Notes: generated by a model not told the origin, from the letters alone. Counted from the stretch's first letter, positions 33,240 through 41,758 are shown. The stretch is 64,000 bases of DNA from PHAA01 sp964457945 (GCA_964457945.1 CAYWFX010000013.1:4686-68685), one strand, 5' to 3'. Numbers and translations are program-made.

Positions 33240-33764
33240 TTGAAAAGGGTAGAATTGCTGTTAAAAGATGCTCTTTACAGTGAGTATATTAGATACAACA
33301 CCGATGGAGAAAGTGGGCTAAAATACTGTCGGCACGGTCTATCCCATCATATTGATGTGGCTCGTATCGCCTATATCTTAGTCCTGGAACATAATGACCT
33401 GAACTATTTTGTCAAAGAGAATGGGCTGAGTGGGAAATTAGCGGGTAAAGAGACTATTTACGCCGCGGGGTTGCTTCATGACATTGCCAAATGGAAGGAG
33501 ATCCAGGACGGAGTTGACCATGCGGCTTATGGAGCTAGACTAGCTCGTGATATACTACCGCGCGCCTTTTTCAATACGAATGAGATAGATATGATCTGTC
33601 GGGCCATTTACGAACACCGGAATATCAGCAAAGATATGAGTTTCCTGGGAGAAAGAATACACCGGGCCGATAATCTATCCCGGGTTTGCAGCCAATGTGA
33701 AGAACGAGTTAATTGTCCCAAGCGGGGAACCAAGGAAATGAGTGTTACGACCTTTGAATACTAA
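33240..33764 (+). CDS. HD-domain phosphohydrolase-like protein
   Basis: 174 residues. HD-superfamily metal ligands are seen in CRHGLSHHIDVARIAYIL (about 33-50) and AGLLHDIAKWKE (about 80-91), with a later HAAYGARLARDIL and EHRN. The C-terminus carries three close cysteines in CSQCEERVNC, perhaps a metal site. TTG at 33240 is chosen because GGAGGGGAA lies 6 bases upstream. It overlaps folP by 23 bases, which puts it in the folate operon. The substrate is unknown; a nucleotide or pterin phosphate is possible from context. Confidence 0.75.
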   Translation: MKRVELLLKDALYSEYIRYNTDGESGLKYCRHGLSHHIDVARIAYILVLEHNDLNYFVKENGLSGKLAGKETIYAAGLLHDIAKWKEIQDGVDHAAYGARLARDILPRAFFNTNEIDMICRAIYEHRNISKDMSFLGERIHRADNLSRVCSQCEERVNCPKRGTKEMSVTTFEY

Positions 33765-34596
33765 TGGGCATATACAACTGGCGCATGGACGCAGTTTGGA
33801 ATTGGGAAAAAAAACCTTAATAATGGGAATACTAAACGTCACTCCTGACTCATTTTCGGATGGAGGGCGTTTTTTTGACCCTAATTATGCGGTGGAGCAT
33901 GCCTTGCAAATGGTGGAGGATGGTGCGGACATCATTGATGTGGGCGGCGCATCATCGCGTCCCAATTCCATTATGGTGGAAGAAAATGAGGAATTACGTC
34001 GTATAATTCCGGTAGTTAAGATGCTGGCGGAAAAAAATGTACTCCTTTCGGTGGATACCTTTCGGGGTCGGGTAGCGGAAGAGGCCTTGGCCCAGGGGGC
34101 TCATTTAATCAATGACATTGGCAGCTTTGAAATGGATCCGGAACTATTAAATGTGCTGTGCAAATGGCAGGCTCCAGTAGTTTTAATGCATAACCGTATG
34201 CAGGTAAAACCAGGAGAAGTTTATAACGATCTGGTAGCGGATATTATTTTGGATTTGCAGTACTCCATAGCCAGAGCGGTTGCGGCAGGGCTCAGAGAAG
34301 ACCTAATTATTGTTGATCCGGGAATAGGGTTCGGTAAGAACCCGGGAGAAAACAGATTATTACTCAAGCGATTACAGGAGTTCAGGAGCATGGGTCGGCC
34401 CCTTTTAATAGGCGCTTCCCGGAAAAATTTTATTGGCAAGACCCTGAACCTGGAAATAGATGAACGATTGGAAGGCAGCTTGGCTGTAGTGGCTGTGGCT
34501 ATCATGAACGGCGCCGACATTGTCCGGGTGCACGATGTGAAGGAGAGTGTCCGGGTGGCTAGGATGACTGATGCGGTGAGGTTAGAAAATGGATAG
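33742..34596 (+). CDS. folP: dihydropteroate synthase
   Basis: Joins pterin pyrophosphate and p-aminobenzoate in folate synthesis. 284 residues. Family motifs: MGILNVTPDSFSDGGRF (28-44), ADIIDVGGASSRPNS, SVDTFRGRVAEEAL, LINDIGSFEMDP, IVDPGIGFGKN and the C-terminal DIVRVHDVKESVRVARMTDAV. GTG at 33742 has AAGGAAATGA just upstream and overlaps the HD gene. The loop reads GGASSRPNS rather than the commoner GGESTRP. folB overlaps its end by 8 bases. Confidence 0.95.
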   Translation: MLRPLNTNGHIQLAHGRSLELGKKTLIMGILNVTPDSFSDGGRFFDPNYAVEHALQMVEDGADIIDVGGASSRPNSIMVEENEELRRIIPVVKMLAEKNVLLSVDTFRGRVAEEALAQGAHLINDIGSFEMDPELLNVLCKWQAPVVLMHNRMQVKPGEVYNDLVADIILDLQYSIARAVAAGLREDLIIVDPGIGFGKNPGENRLLLKRLQEFRSMGRPLLIGASRKNFIGKTLNLEIDERLEGSLAVVAVAIMNGADIVRVHDVKESVRVARMTDAVRLENG

Positions 34597-34951
34597 TATA
34601 ATTGCCCGGGGTATGACTTTTCAAGGTTGTCATGGGGTCATGGTGCAGGAAAAGACCACCCCCCAAACTTTTCAGGTGGATCTGGAAATATTTTTGGATT
34701 TGCAGACCGCTGGTAAGAATGATGACCTGCAAAGTACTATTAACTATGACCAGGTATTTCATCTGGTGGAGAAAATCGTCGCCCACGAAAGTTATGCGCT
34801 GATAGAAGCCCTGGCCGAGCAAATTGCTCAGGCTTTGTTACTCACTTTTCCGCTAATTGATAACCTGGAAGTGACAGTTTACAAACCGGAGGCCCCCGTT
34901 CAGGGTGAGTTTGAATATTTTGCGGTAAAAATTAGGCGTTTCCAAAAATAA
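34589..34951 (+). CDS. folB: dihydroneopterin aldolase
   Basis: 120 residues, standard length. Cleaves dihydroneopterin to 6-hydroxymethyl-dihydropterin. It shows ARGMTFQGCHGVMVQEKTTPQTFQVDLEI (N-terminal, with the conserved GxHG loop as GCHG), the catalytic-loop region STINYDQVF, ESYALIEALAEQIAQALL, and EVTVYKPEAPVQGEFEYFAVKI. GAGGT precedes the ATG, which overlaps the folP stop. Confidence 0.94.
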   Translation: MDSIIARGMTFQGCHGVMVQEKTTPQTFQVDLEIFLDLQTAGKNDDLQSTINYDQVFHLVEKIVAHESYALIEALAEQIAQALLLTFPLIDNLEVTVYKPEAPVQGEFEYFAVKIRRFQK

Positions 34952-35000
34952 AAGCTTGCTCTTAAAAAAGCTTTATGCTAGTTTAGAGGGTGAAAACAGT

Positions 35001-35492
35001 TTGCATAAAAAAGTGTACATTGGTTTGGGTTCTAATTTAGGAAATAAATCAAAAAACATTCAAAATGCGCTTGATTGCATAGCGGATATCGAGGGTGTAA
35101 ATATAAGGAAATTATCGTCCCTGTATATCACTGCTCCCTGGGGCAGAACCGACCAGGACGATTTTATAAATCAGGTTATTGAAATAGAGACAGACTTATC
35201 GGCTTTAAATTTACTGTATCGTTTACAAGATATTGAAATTAAATTGGGGCGCCACAGAGACGGAAAATGGGGTCCCCGGATTATAGATCTGGATGTTCTC
35301 CTGTACGGAGAGGAGACAATTCACCTGGAGGAACTGGAGGTTCCTCACCCATACTTGTTGGAGCGGTTGTTTGTACTGATTCCGTTAGCGGAAATTAACC
35401 CGGAACTGGAATTTCCTGACGGGACAAAAATCAGGGAGGTGTTGAGTAGAGCAAGAGCCCGCTTTGAGGGTAACGACATAATAAAATTATGA
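35001..35492 (+). CDS. folK: 6-hydroxymethyl-7,8-dihydropterin pyrophosphokinase
   Basis: 163 residues. Motifs: VYIGLGSNLGNKSKNI (5-20), YITAPWGRTDQDDFINQVIEIETDL, IEIKLGR, GPRIIDLDVLLYGEE (about 91-105) and EVPHPYLLERLFVLIPLAEI. TTG at 35001 is chosen since AGAGGGTGA lies 8 bases upstream; the longer in-frame extension has no site. It completes folP-folB-folK in the same order as in B. subtilis. Confidence 0.95.
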   Translation: MHKKVYIGLGSNLGNKSKNIQNALDCIADIEGVNIRKLSSLYITAPWGRTDQDDFINQVIEIETDLSALNLLYRLQDIEIKLGRHRDGKWGPRIIDLDVLLYGEETIHLEELEVPHPYLLERLFVLIPLAEINPELEFPDGTKIREVLSRARARFEGNDIIKL

Positions 35493-35499
35493 TTGCAAG

Positions 35500-35604
35500 A
35501 GTCCTCCCACCGGTACTCCTGAGGAAAGAACCCGCTTGTATCTCTTGGGGAACAAGACGGTAGTTTGTAGACAGGGTCAAGGTCGTTTTTTTGACTCGTT
35601 TTTT
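35500..35604 (+). ncRNA. leader RNA of the DUF2520-panBCD operon (pan-motif candidate)
   Basis: Two consecutive hairpins of similar design: GGTACTCC-TGA-GGAAAGAACC and CTTGTATCTC-TTG-GGGAACAAG, each a short stem broken by an unpaired A before a YCYC/GGRGA inner stem. A terminator-like stem (35574-35604) follows immediately and abuts the ribosome binding site of the first gene. Position and bulged-A stems recall the pan RNA motif reported upstream of panB operons; I cannot confirm a covariance-model match. Confidence 0.4.
35574..35604 (+). terminator. terminator/attenuator before the pan operon
   Basis: GGGTCAA pairs with TTGACTC around a T-rich 10-base loop, followed by GTTTTTT directly before AAGGAGG. 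It may end the folK transcript or regulate read-through into the pan genes. Confidence 0.6.
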
Positions 35605-35617
35605 AAGGAGGGTTATC

Positions 35618-36526
35618 ATGAGCAAGAAGATGGGTATTATCGGGGCGGGAGTAGTAGGAACGGCAATTGGGGTAGTTCTAAATACTAAAGGCTATGAGAT
35701 TACGGGTGTATATGATATTAAATCCGAATCTACACGGCAGCTAGTGGAACGGACCGGATGTACAGCGTATTTAGACCCTCAGGACGTTGCTCGCTCAGCC
35801 GACATATTGTTTATTACTTCAAGTGACACCGCGATTCAAGGGGTTGTGGATTCGCTAGCGGATTTGCAGGCTTTTCATAGGGGACAGGTAGTGGTTCATA
35901 TGAGCGGTGCTCAGTCATCGGAGATTTTAGATAGAGCCAAGGAATTTGGCGCACATGTTCTGTCAGTTCATCCTTTGCAGTCGTTTGCCAACCTTCAAGG
36001 GGCTATTGAAAACTTGCCTGGTTCGGTATTCAGCATTGAAGGGGATAAGGTGGCATATAATGCCGCGGTTTGTATTGTAGAATCCCTGGGAGGGGAATAT
36101 TTTTTCATAGATAGAAAGGCCAAGCCCCTGTATCATGCAGGAGCCTGTGTGGTTTCCAATTATTTGGTTACCGTGCTGGATCTGGGCATGAAATTATTGG
36201 CATCGACTGGCGTACCTGACAGCATGGCAACCCGGGCTTTGTTGCCTTTGATTCGGGGTACAATAAATAATGTTGAAAATATAGGCATACCTAATGCGCT
36301 TACCGGGCCGATTGCCCGCGGGGATGTATCTACCGTATTAAAGCATTTGGATTGCATGGAAGAGATGGCTCCCGAACTGGTGAAGCTCTATACTTTGCTG
36401 GGCTTTTATACTGCTCCGATCGCCCATGATAAGGGCACGATTGATCAGCCCGCCATGGAAGAATTTCAACAGGTTTTTAGTCGGGAACTAGCCTTCATTA
36501 CTTCGACAAGACAGGGAGGGGGTTAA
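35618..36526 (+). CDS. Rossmann-like and DUF2520 domain protein (candidate ketopantoate reductase)
   Basis: 302 residues: an N-terminal NADP-binding fold with MGIIGAGVVGTAIGVVL (GxGxxG at about 8-13) and an all-helical C-terminal DUF2520 domain containing HPLQSF, FFIDRKAKPLYHAGACVVSNYLV and NALTGPIARGDVSTV. ATG at 35618 follows AAGGAGGG. It lies three bases before panB, and panE is not in the window. PanG of Francisella, a ketopantoate reductase, belongs as I recall to a related family, so a role in pantothenate synthesis is a reasonable inference. Confidence 0.8.
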   Translation: MSKKMGIIGAGVVGTAIGVVLNTKGYEITGVYDIKSESTRQLVERTGCTAYLDPQDVARSADILFITSSDTAIQGVVDSLADLQAFHRGQVVVHMSGAQSSEILDRAKEFGAHVLSVHPLQSFANLQGAIENLPGSVFSIEGDKVAYNAAVCIVESLGGEYFFIDRKAKPLYHAGACVVSNYLVTVLDLGMKLLASTGVPDSMATRALLPLIRGTINNVENIGIPNALTGPIARGDVSTVLKHLDCMEEMAPELVKLYTLLGFYTAPIAHDKGTIDQPAMEEFQQVFSRELAFITSTRQGGG

Positions 36527-36529
36527 CTT

Positions 36530-37360
36530 ATGGCCAGAATGTCTACTGCCAGCCTGAAAGAGAAGAGGCTGAAAAATGAAAAGATAAGTATGCTAACCGC
36601 TTATGACTATTCAACGGCTGCCATGGTGGACGAAGCCGGGATTGATATGATTCTGGTGGGTGATTCGCTGGGCATGGTATTTCTAGGTTATGAGAATACC
36701 CTGTCAGTGACCATGGAAGATATGATTCATCATACCAAAGCCGTGGTTCGAGGAACTAAGAATGCCATGGTCGTGGGAGATATGCCTTTTATGTCTTACC
36801 ATGTGTCTGTCAAAGAGGCGGTCAGGAACGCCGGCCGTTTTATTCAGGAAGGCGGGGCGCAGGCAGTAAAGCTGGAGGGTGGTCAGGAACGAATTGCTAC
36901 CGTTAAAGCTATATTGGATGCACAAATCCCGGTTATGGGACACATTGGCCTAACCCCTCAGTCGGTTAATCAATTTGGGGGATTCAAGGTGCAGGGCAAG
37001 GATTTGGAAACAGCCAATAAACTTATTCGAGATGCGAAGGCTCTGGCTGAAGCCGGGGTGTTTTCCATCGTGCTGGAGGGTGTACCCACCAAGCTGGCTA
37101 AAAGGATTACTGAGGAGGTATCCGTACCGACCATTGGCATAGGAGCTGGTCAGTATTGCGACGGACAGGTACTGGTAATCAATGATATGCTGGGGATGTT
37201 CAAAGGCCATATTCCCAAATTCGTTAAAAAATTTGCTAATTTAGAGCCGCTTATCATCGCAGCTCTGCGGGATTATAAAAAAGAGGTAGAAGAAGGTACC
37301 TTCCCAGGCGAAGAGCACGGCTTTACAATTAACGATGATGTTCTGGAGAAATTGTATTAA
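36530..37360 (+). CDS. panB: 3-methyl-2-oxobutanoate hydroxymethyltransferase
   Basis: First committed step to pantothenate: adds a hydroxymethyl from methylene-THF to ketoisovalerate. 276 residues. Motifs: ISMLTAYDYSTAAMVDEAGIDMILVGDSLGMVFLGY (metal Asp in GDSLG), VVGDMPFMSYH, GAQAVKLEGG, GHIGLTPQSVNQFGGFKVQGK and IGIGAGQYCDGQVLVINDMLG. GGAGGGGG precedes the ATG. It directly follows the DUF2520 gene. Confidence 0.97.
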   Translation: MARMSTASLKEKRLKNEKISMLTAYDYSTAAMVDEAGIDMILVGDSLGMVFLGYENTLSVTMEDMIHHTKAVVRGTKNAMVVGDMPFMSYHVSVKEAVRNAGRFIQEGGAQAVKLEGGQERIATVKAILDAQIPVMGHIGLTPQSVNQFGGFKVQGKDLETANKLIRDAKALAEAGVFSIVLEGVPTKLAKRITEEVSVPTIGIGAGQYCDGQVLVINDMLGMFKGHIPKFVKKFANLEPLIIAALRDYKKEVEEGTFPGEEHGFTINDDVLEKLY

Positions 37361-37380
37361 TTGTTGAAAGAGGATTCGAG

Positions 37381-38229
37381 ATGCAGACATTTACGAGTGT
37401 TATTGAAATGCAAGAGTGGTGTAAAGAGCAAAAACGCGAGGGCAAGACCATAGGACTTGTACCAACTATGGGATACCTGCACCAGGGCCATTTGGCCCTG
37501 GTCAGGGAAGCGCGCCGCTCTTGTGATATAGTGGTGGTATCTATTTTTGTTAACCCCATTCAGTTTGGGGTGGGGGAGGACTTTGAGGATTATCCGCGCG
37601 ATCTGGCTCAGGATAGCCTTTTGTTAGAGCAGGGAGAGGTCGATGCAGTATTTGCTCCTTCCATCAAGGAGATGTATCCCCAGGGGTACAATAGTTTTGT
37701 TGAAGTTCTGGGTGAAATTAGCCAGAAGCTATGCGCTGAGTCGCGCCCCGTTCATTTCCGGGGAGTAACTACCGTGGTGAGCAAGCTTTTTCATATCTGT
37801 TTACCGGATCAGGCTTTTTTTGGACAAAAAGATGCTCAACAGGTAATGATCATTGAGAAAATGGTGCGAGAACTCAACTTCCCCCTGAGCATTGTTAGAG
37901 TACCAATTGTCAGAGAGGAAGACGGGTTAGCCCTTAGTTCCCGCAATGTCTATCTGAATGCAGAACAAAGAGCAGAAGCCTTGGTATTGAACCGGTCGTT
38001 GCAGGCGGCCCGAGAACTTATTCAATCGGGTGAGAGAAACGTGGCCAAAGTAAAAAGCCTGTTGGAAAAAACGATTAAAACCAGCCCCGGAGCGAACATT
38101 GGCTATGCTGAAATATATGATGCCAGTGACCTGGCTGAGGTAGAAGAGATCACGGGCCAAGTCTTAATCGCCCTGGCTGTTAAGTTTGGTACGACCAGAT
38201 TAATTGATAACCTATTAGTGGAGGTGTAG
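37381..38229 (+). CDS. panC: pantothenate synthetase
   Basis: Condenses pantoate with beta-alanine using ATP. 282 residues. VPTMGYLHQGHLALVREAR with the HxGH motif at 34-37, VSIFVNPIQFG, FRGVTTVVSKLF, FGQKDAQQVMII, and the KMSKS-like LALSSRNVYL segment. Weak AGAGGA precedes the ATG. It is 20 bases behind panB and followed within 4 bases by panD. Confidence 0.97.
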   Translation: MQTFTSVIEMQEWCKEQKREGKTIGLVPTMGYLHQGHLALVREARRSCDIVVVSIFVNPIQFGVGEDFEDYPRDLAQDSLLLEQGEVDAVFAPSIKEMYPQGYNSFVEVLGEISQKLCAESRPVHFRGVTTVVSKLFHICLPDQAFFGQKDAQQVMIIEKMVRELNFPLSIVRVPIVREEDGLALSSRNVYLNAEQRAEALVLNRSLQAARELIQSGERNVAKVKSLLEKTIKTSPGANIGYAEIYDASDLAEVEEITGQVLIALAVKFGTTRLIDNLLVEV

Positions 38230-38233
38230 ACTA

Positions 38234-38605
38234 GTGCTTCGTTATATGTTGAAATCAAAAATTCATCGCGCAGTGGTTACGGAGGCTGATCTAAACTATG
38301 TGGGCAGTATTACCATTGATAAGAATATCATGGATGCGGCTGATATTATTGAGAATGAAAAGGTAACCATAGTTAACAATAATAACGGAGAACGCTTCGA
38401 AACCTATGTAATCGAGGGTGAAGCAGGCTCCGGTATCATTTGTCTGAATGGGGCGGCCGCACGGCTGGCACTTAGGGGGGATATTGTTATTATCCTGACC
38501 TATACTATTTTAAGCGATGAGGAATGTCAGAACCATAAGCCCAAGCTGGTTTTCGTCGACGAAAAGAACGAGATTAAGAAAGCCTGTGTGGGTAAGTACG
38601 AATAG
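38234..38605 (+). CDS. panD: aspartate 1-decarboxylase (pyruvoyl type)
   Basis: Makes beta-alanine for pantothenate. 123 residues; the proenzyme self-cleaves between Gly 24 and Ser 25 (LNYVG-SITID), giving the pyruvoyl group. MLKSKIHRAVVTEADLNY, NNNNGERFETYVI and GAAARLALRGDIVIILTY are family signatures. GTG at 38234 lies 8 bases after GGAGGTG and matches the usual MLR.MLKSKIHRA start. Confidence 0.96.
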   Translation: MLRYMLKSKIHRAVVTEADLNYVGSITIDKNIMDAADIIENEKVTIVNNNNGERFETYVIEGEAGSGIICLNGAAARLALRGDIVIILTYTILSDEECQNHKPKLVFVDEKNEIKKACVGKYE

Positions 38606-38634
38606 AATAGTTCCTTAACTTAGAAAGGCGAAAC

Positions 38635-40236
38635 ATGATAACGACTAGATACATTGGGGAGTTGGAGAAAAACACTCCCCTATTCTATACGGATTTTCTA
38701 ATCATCGGCAGTGGCATTGCGGGCCTATTTACTGCCTTAAAGGCATCTGCTTTCGGCCAGGTGGTGGTATTGACCAAGAAAACCATGAAAGACTCCAATA
38801 CGGGGCTGGCCCAGGGAGGGATTGCGGCTGCAGTACATGAAGAGGATTCCCCTTTCCTGCACCTGGAAGATACCCTGGAAGCCGGAGCCGGGCTCTGTGA
38901 TATCGAAGCGGTAGATGTTCTGGTTCGGGAAGGACCAGATCGGGTACGTGAACTCATGGCAGCCGGAGCTTCATTTGACATGAAGGATGGCAATATAGCC
39001 TTTACGCGGGAAGGAGCTCATGGTCGTGCCCGCATACTGCATGCAGCTGATGCTACCGGGGAAGCCATAAGGATAGCCCTGGTAAAGAGCTGCGAAGATA
39101 AAACCAATATTATCATTAAAGAAAACCACTTCCTGGTGGACTTGCTGGGGAATGATCAGCAGCGGGAATGCCATGGGGCACTAGTTTATGACAATATAAG
39201 CGGGCAAAAATCTGTTTATATAGCCCGGGCTACCATAATAGCTACCGGTGGTGCCGGGCAGCTATACCAGAATACCACCAATCCTGATATTGCGACAGCG
39301 GACGGTATGGCCGCCAGCTTCAGGATGGGCTGTGAGCTTAGTGACCTGGAATTCATCCAATTTCACCCCACCGTACTTTTCAGCCATGATACGCAGCGAT
39401 TCTTGATTTCGGAGTCGGTGCGCGGAGAAGGGGGACTATTGTACAATACTCGTGGGGAAAGATTTATGCATAAATACCATTCCCTGCAAGAGCTGGCTCC
39501 TCGTGATGTAGTATCAAGAGCCATATTAAGCGAAACGAACACAACCGGCAGTGAGTTTGTTTATCTGGACATGACCAAGATTCCAGGGGCCAAGGAGCGT
39601 TTCCCCAATATATACCGTACTTGTTTAGAGCGGGACATTAACCTGGAGAAGGATATGGTGCCAGTTTCTCCTGGAGCCCATTATACCATGGGAGGCATCA
39701 AGACCAATACACGAGGGGAAACAGGCATTTATGGTTTATATGCCTGCGGTGAAGCTGCTTGTACGGGTGTACATGGGGCGAACCGCCTGGCCAGCAATTC
39801 CCTCCTGGAAGGAATCGTGTTTGGTGAGCGCATAGTTGCCAATGCTGAGGAAATAATGTACCGGCGACAGGTTCGCGAGGAAGAGGTATACCAGGATTTC
39901 GATAATAGCTGGGTGCATAGGCCGCCTGAACGGGGGATCTCCCCCACCGAAGCCAAGCAGGAATTACAGGGAATTATGTGGGAAAAGGTAGGTATCATCC
40001 GCGAACAAGACGGATTAAAAAAGGCCAATCAGAAAATAGAACGCCTCTACAATTTCCTTTGCCAGGGTGAAGACCCCCTGGCCTACCTGGAAATGGTCAA
40101 TATGTTGACAGTCGCGCGCATTGTGGTTCAGGCTGCCCTATGGCGCAAAGAGAGCCGAGGAGGGCATTTCCGTTCAGACTACCCCCTGCGCGATGATATA
40201 AGATGGATAAAACACATGAGTTTTGTAAATTGCTAA
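38635..40236 (+). CDS. nadB: L-aspartate oxidase
   Basis: Oxidises aspartate to iminoaspartate, the first step of de novo NAD synthesis. 533 residues. FAD-binding FLIIGSGIAGLFTALKA (about 22-38), SNTGLAQGGIAAAV, the REGAHGRARILHAADATG active-site region, IIATGGAGQLYQNTTNPDIATADG, EFIQFHPTVL and GIYGLYACGEAACTGVHGANRLASNSLLEGIVFG. nadA is not in the window; in an anaerobe the enzyme would use fumarate or quinone as acceptor (inference). Confidence 0.95.
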   Translation: MITTRYIGELEKNTPLFYTDFLIIGSGIAGLFTALKASAFGQVVVLTKKTMKDSNTGLAQGGIAAAVHEEDSPFLHLEDTLEAGAGLCDIEAVDVLVREGPDRVRELMAAGASFDMKDGNIAFTREGAHGRARILHAADATGEAIRIALVKSCEDKTNIIIKENHFLVDLLGNDQQRECHGALVYDNISGQKSVYIARATIIATGGAGQLYQNTTNPDIATADGMAASFRMGCELSDLEFIQFHPTVLFSHDTQRFLISESVRGEGGLLYNTRGERFMHKYHSLQELAPRDVVSRAILSETNTTGSEFVYLDMTKIPGAKERFPNIYRTCLERDINLEKDMVPVSPGAHYTMGGIKTNTRGETGIYGLYACGEAACTGVHGANRLASNSLLEGIVFGERIVANAEEIMYRRQVREEEVYQDFDNSWVHRPPERGISPTEAKQELQGIMWEKVGIIREQDGLKKANQKIERLYNFLCQGEDPLAYLEMVNMLTVARIVVQAALWRKESRGGHFRSDYPLRDDIRWIKHMSFVNC

Positions 40237-40293
40237 GGTCGAAGGTGTCATAGGGACGGTTCTTTTGGGCCCCCCATTATACCCTCGACCTTA
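40234..40293. repeat. hairpin with GGGACGGTTCTTTTG core
   Basis: TAAGGTCGA (40234) pairs with TCGACCTTA (40285), enclosing a GGGACGGTTCTTTTG half-site and a GGGCCC run. Located between nadB and nadC. Member of the GGGACGG family. Confidence 0.55.
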
Positions 40294-40310
40294 TCCTTAG
40301 GAGGTATATT

Positions 40311-41150
40311 ATGGATTATCTAGGACTAAACGACCTTATAAAAAGAGCCCTGGAGGAAGACGTGGGTTATGGTGATATTACCACCCAGAGTCTGGTTCCG
40401 CCCGAGCAAAAGGCGCGCGGCATATTTACTGCCAAAAGCCCTGGGATTGTAGCGGGAATAAAGGTTAGTCAGGCAGTGTTTGCTTACCTGGATCCGGAAG
40501 TCGAATTTGATATGCTCAAAAGTGATGGTGATGAAATACAACCCGGCGATGTGATTGCCGTAGTTCGGGGAAAGGCTAGAACCCTTCTCACCGGGGAGCG
40601 CTTGGCCCTGAACTTTTTACAGAGGCTTTCGGGGATAGCCAGCAAAACCCGGAAAATGGTGGATATGATTAAATATAGTAAGTCTGAGCTTTTAGATACT
40701 AGAAAAACTACGCCCGGGCTCAGGGTCTTAGAAAAATACGCCGTGGGAATAGGTGGAGCTCGCAATCACCGCTTTGGTCTCTTTGATGGAGTAATGATAA
40801 AAGACAACCATATCAAAACCGTGGGAAGTATTCAAAAAGCGGTTTCCACTGCCCGGCAAAAAGTGCCCCACACCATTAAAATAGAGGTGGAAGTGGAGAC
40901 TATGGAACAATTGCAGGAGGCACTAGAGGCTCATGCTGATATTATCATGCTGGACAATATGGATGTTTACGAGATGATCGAGGCGGTGAATATCGTGGGC
41001 GGACGTGCTATCCTGGAAGCTTCCGGCGGTATCAATGAGGGAAACCTGGCCGAGGTAGCCAGAACCGGGGTAGATTTCATTTCCATGGGTGCCCTTACCC
41101 ACGCTGCAACCAGCCTGGACATCAGTTTTGATATAGTTGAAGCAGATTAA
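40311..41150 (+). CDS. nadC: nicotinate-nucleotide pyrophosphorylase (quinolinate phosphoribosyltransferase)
   Basis: Converts quinolinate and PRPP to nicotinate mononucleotide. 279 residues. EEDVGYGDITTQSLVP near the N-terminus, ERLALNFLQRLSGIAS, LLDTRKTTPGLRVLEKYAVGIGGARNHRFGLFDGVMIKDNHI, IEVEVETMEQ, IIMLDNM and LEASGGINEGNL. A strong TAGGAGGTATATT precedes the ATG. Separated from nadB by a structured repeat, but probably still cotranscribed. Confidence 0.96.
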   Translation: MDYLGLNDLIKRALEEDVGYGDITTQSLVPPEQKARGIFTAKSPGIVAGIKVSQAVFAYLDPEVEFDMLKSDGDEIQPGDVIAVVRGKARTLLTGERLALNFLQRLSGIASKTRKMVDMIKYSKSELLDTRKTTPGLRVLEKYAVGIGGARNHRFGLFDGVMIKDNHIKTVGSIQKAVSTARQKVPHTIKIEVEVETMEQLQEALEAHADIIMLDNMDVYEMIEAVNIVGGRAILEASGGINEGNLAEVARTGVDFISMGALTHAATSLDISFDIVEAD

Positions 41151-41251
41151 GGCGACAAATAAATAGAATATATGGATATTTATGTATCGTTCACTAGTGT
41201 GTTATTATAATTAGAAGGGCTATTGAAATTGTTTGGGGAGGGGGAATTGTC

Positions 41252-41683
41252 TTGGAAGATTTACTTAATCGTATAATCTCTAAATTAGATAATCTGGAAC
41301 AGGGCCAAAAAGAATTAGGTGACCGTTTAGATAATCGCATAGATAATCTTGAAACTAGTTTAGATAAACTTGATAACCGTATGGATAAATTTGATGACCG
41401 TATGGATAAGCTTGATAATCGTCTGGACAAAATTGATATTCGTTTAGACAAAATGGATGATCGCCTAGATACGATTGATAATCGCATAGACAAACTTGAG
41501 ATTCGTATGGAGAACGAAGTTTTCGATAAGATGGCAGCCCTCTTTGATGGCTACCTGCATAACGCCGAAGTCCTGGCCGAGCATACGATAATCCTTGAGC
41601 GCATTGAAGACAAGATCAGTTCTCACGATATCCAAATTCAGGTGCTTGATAAAACCAAATCTAATAAGCGTAAGGTCAAATAA
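41252..41683 (+). CDS. coiled-coil protein of heptad repeats, unknown function
   Basis: 143 residues. Residues 26-88 are nine consecutive heptads of the form (hydrophobic)-D-x-R-(hydrophobic)-D-K, visible in the DNA as a 21-base periodicity at about 41327-41515. The C-terminal 50 residues (EVFDKMAALFDGYLHNAEVLAEHTIILERIEDKI) are less repetitive and helical. TTG start after GGGGAGGGGG. Similar small heptad-repeat proteins are scattered in Firmicutes without an assigned role. No signal peptide or membrane helix. Confidence 0.75.
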   Translation: MEDLLNRIISKLDNLEQGQKELGDRLDNRIDNLETSLDKLDNRMDKFDDRMDKLDNRLDKIDIRLDKMDDRLDTIDNRIDKLEIRMENEVFDKMAALFDGYLHNAEVLAEHTIILERIEDKISSHDIQIQVLDKTKSNKRKVK

Positions 41684-41693
41684 TTAGTGAGTG

Positions 41694-41758
41694 TTCAAGG
41701 GGATAAAGGGGACGGTTATTTCTAAGACAGAAAGAATCGTCCCTTTTGTTTCCTTGAA
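41694..41758. repeat. GGGGACGG intergenic hairpin
   Basis: AAAGGGGACGGTTATTTCT pairs with AGAAAGAATCGTCCCTTTT, bracketed by TTCAAGG/CCTTGAA. Between the coiled-coil gene and the P1 peptidase. Confidence 0.6.

Noticed and set aside
35500..35604. THF riboswitch in the fol-pan gap
   Set aside because: The expected THF riboswitch core is not recognisable, and the leader precedes pan genes rather than folate genes.
41327..41515. Regular 21-base repeats that could suggest a CRISPR or satellite array
   Set aside because: The period is an in-frame heptad repeat of a coiled-coil protein, with no unique spacers.
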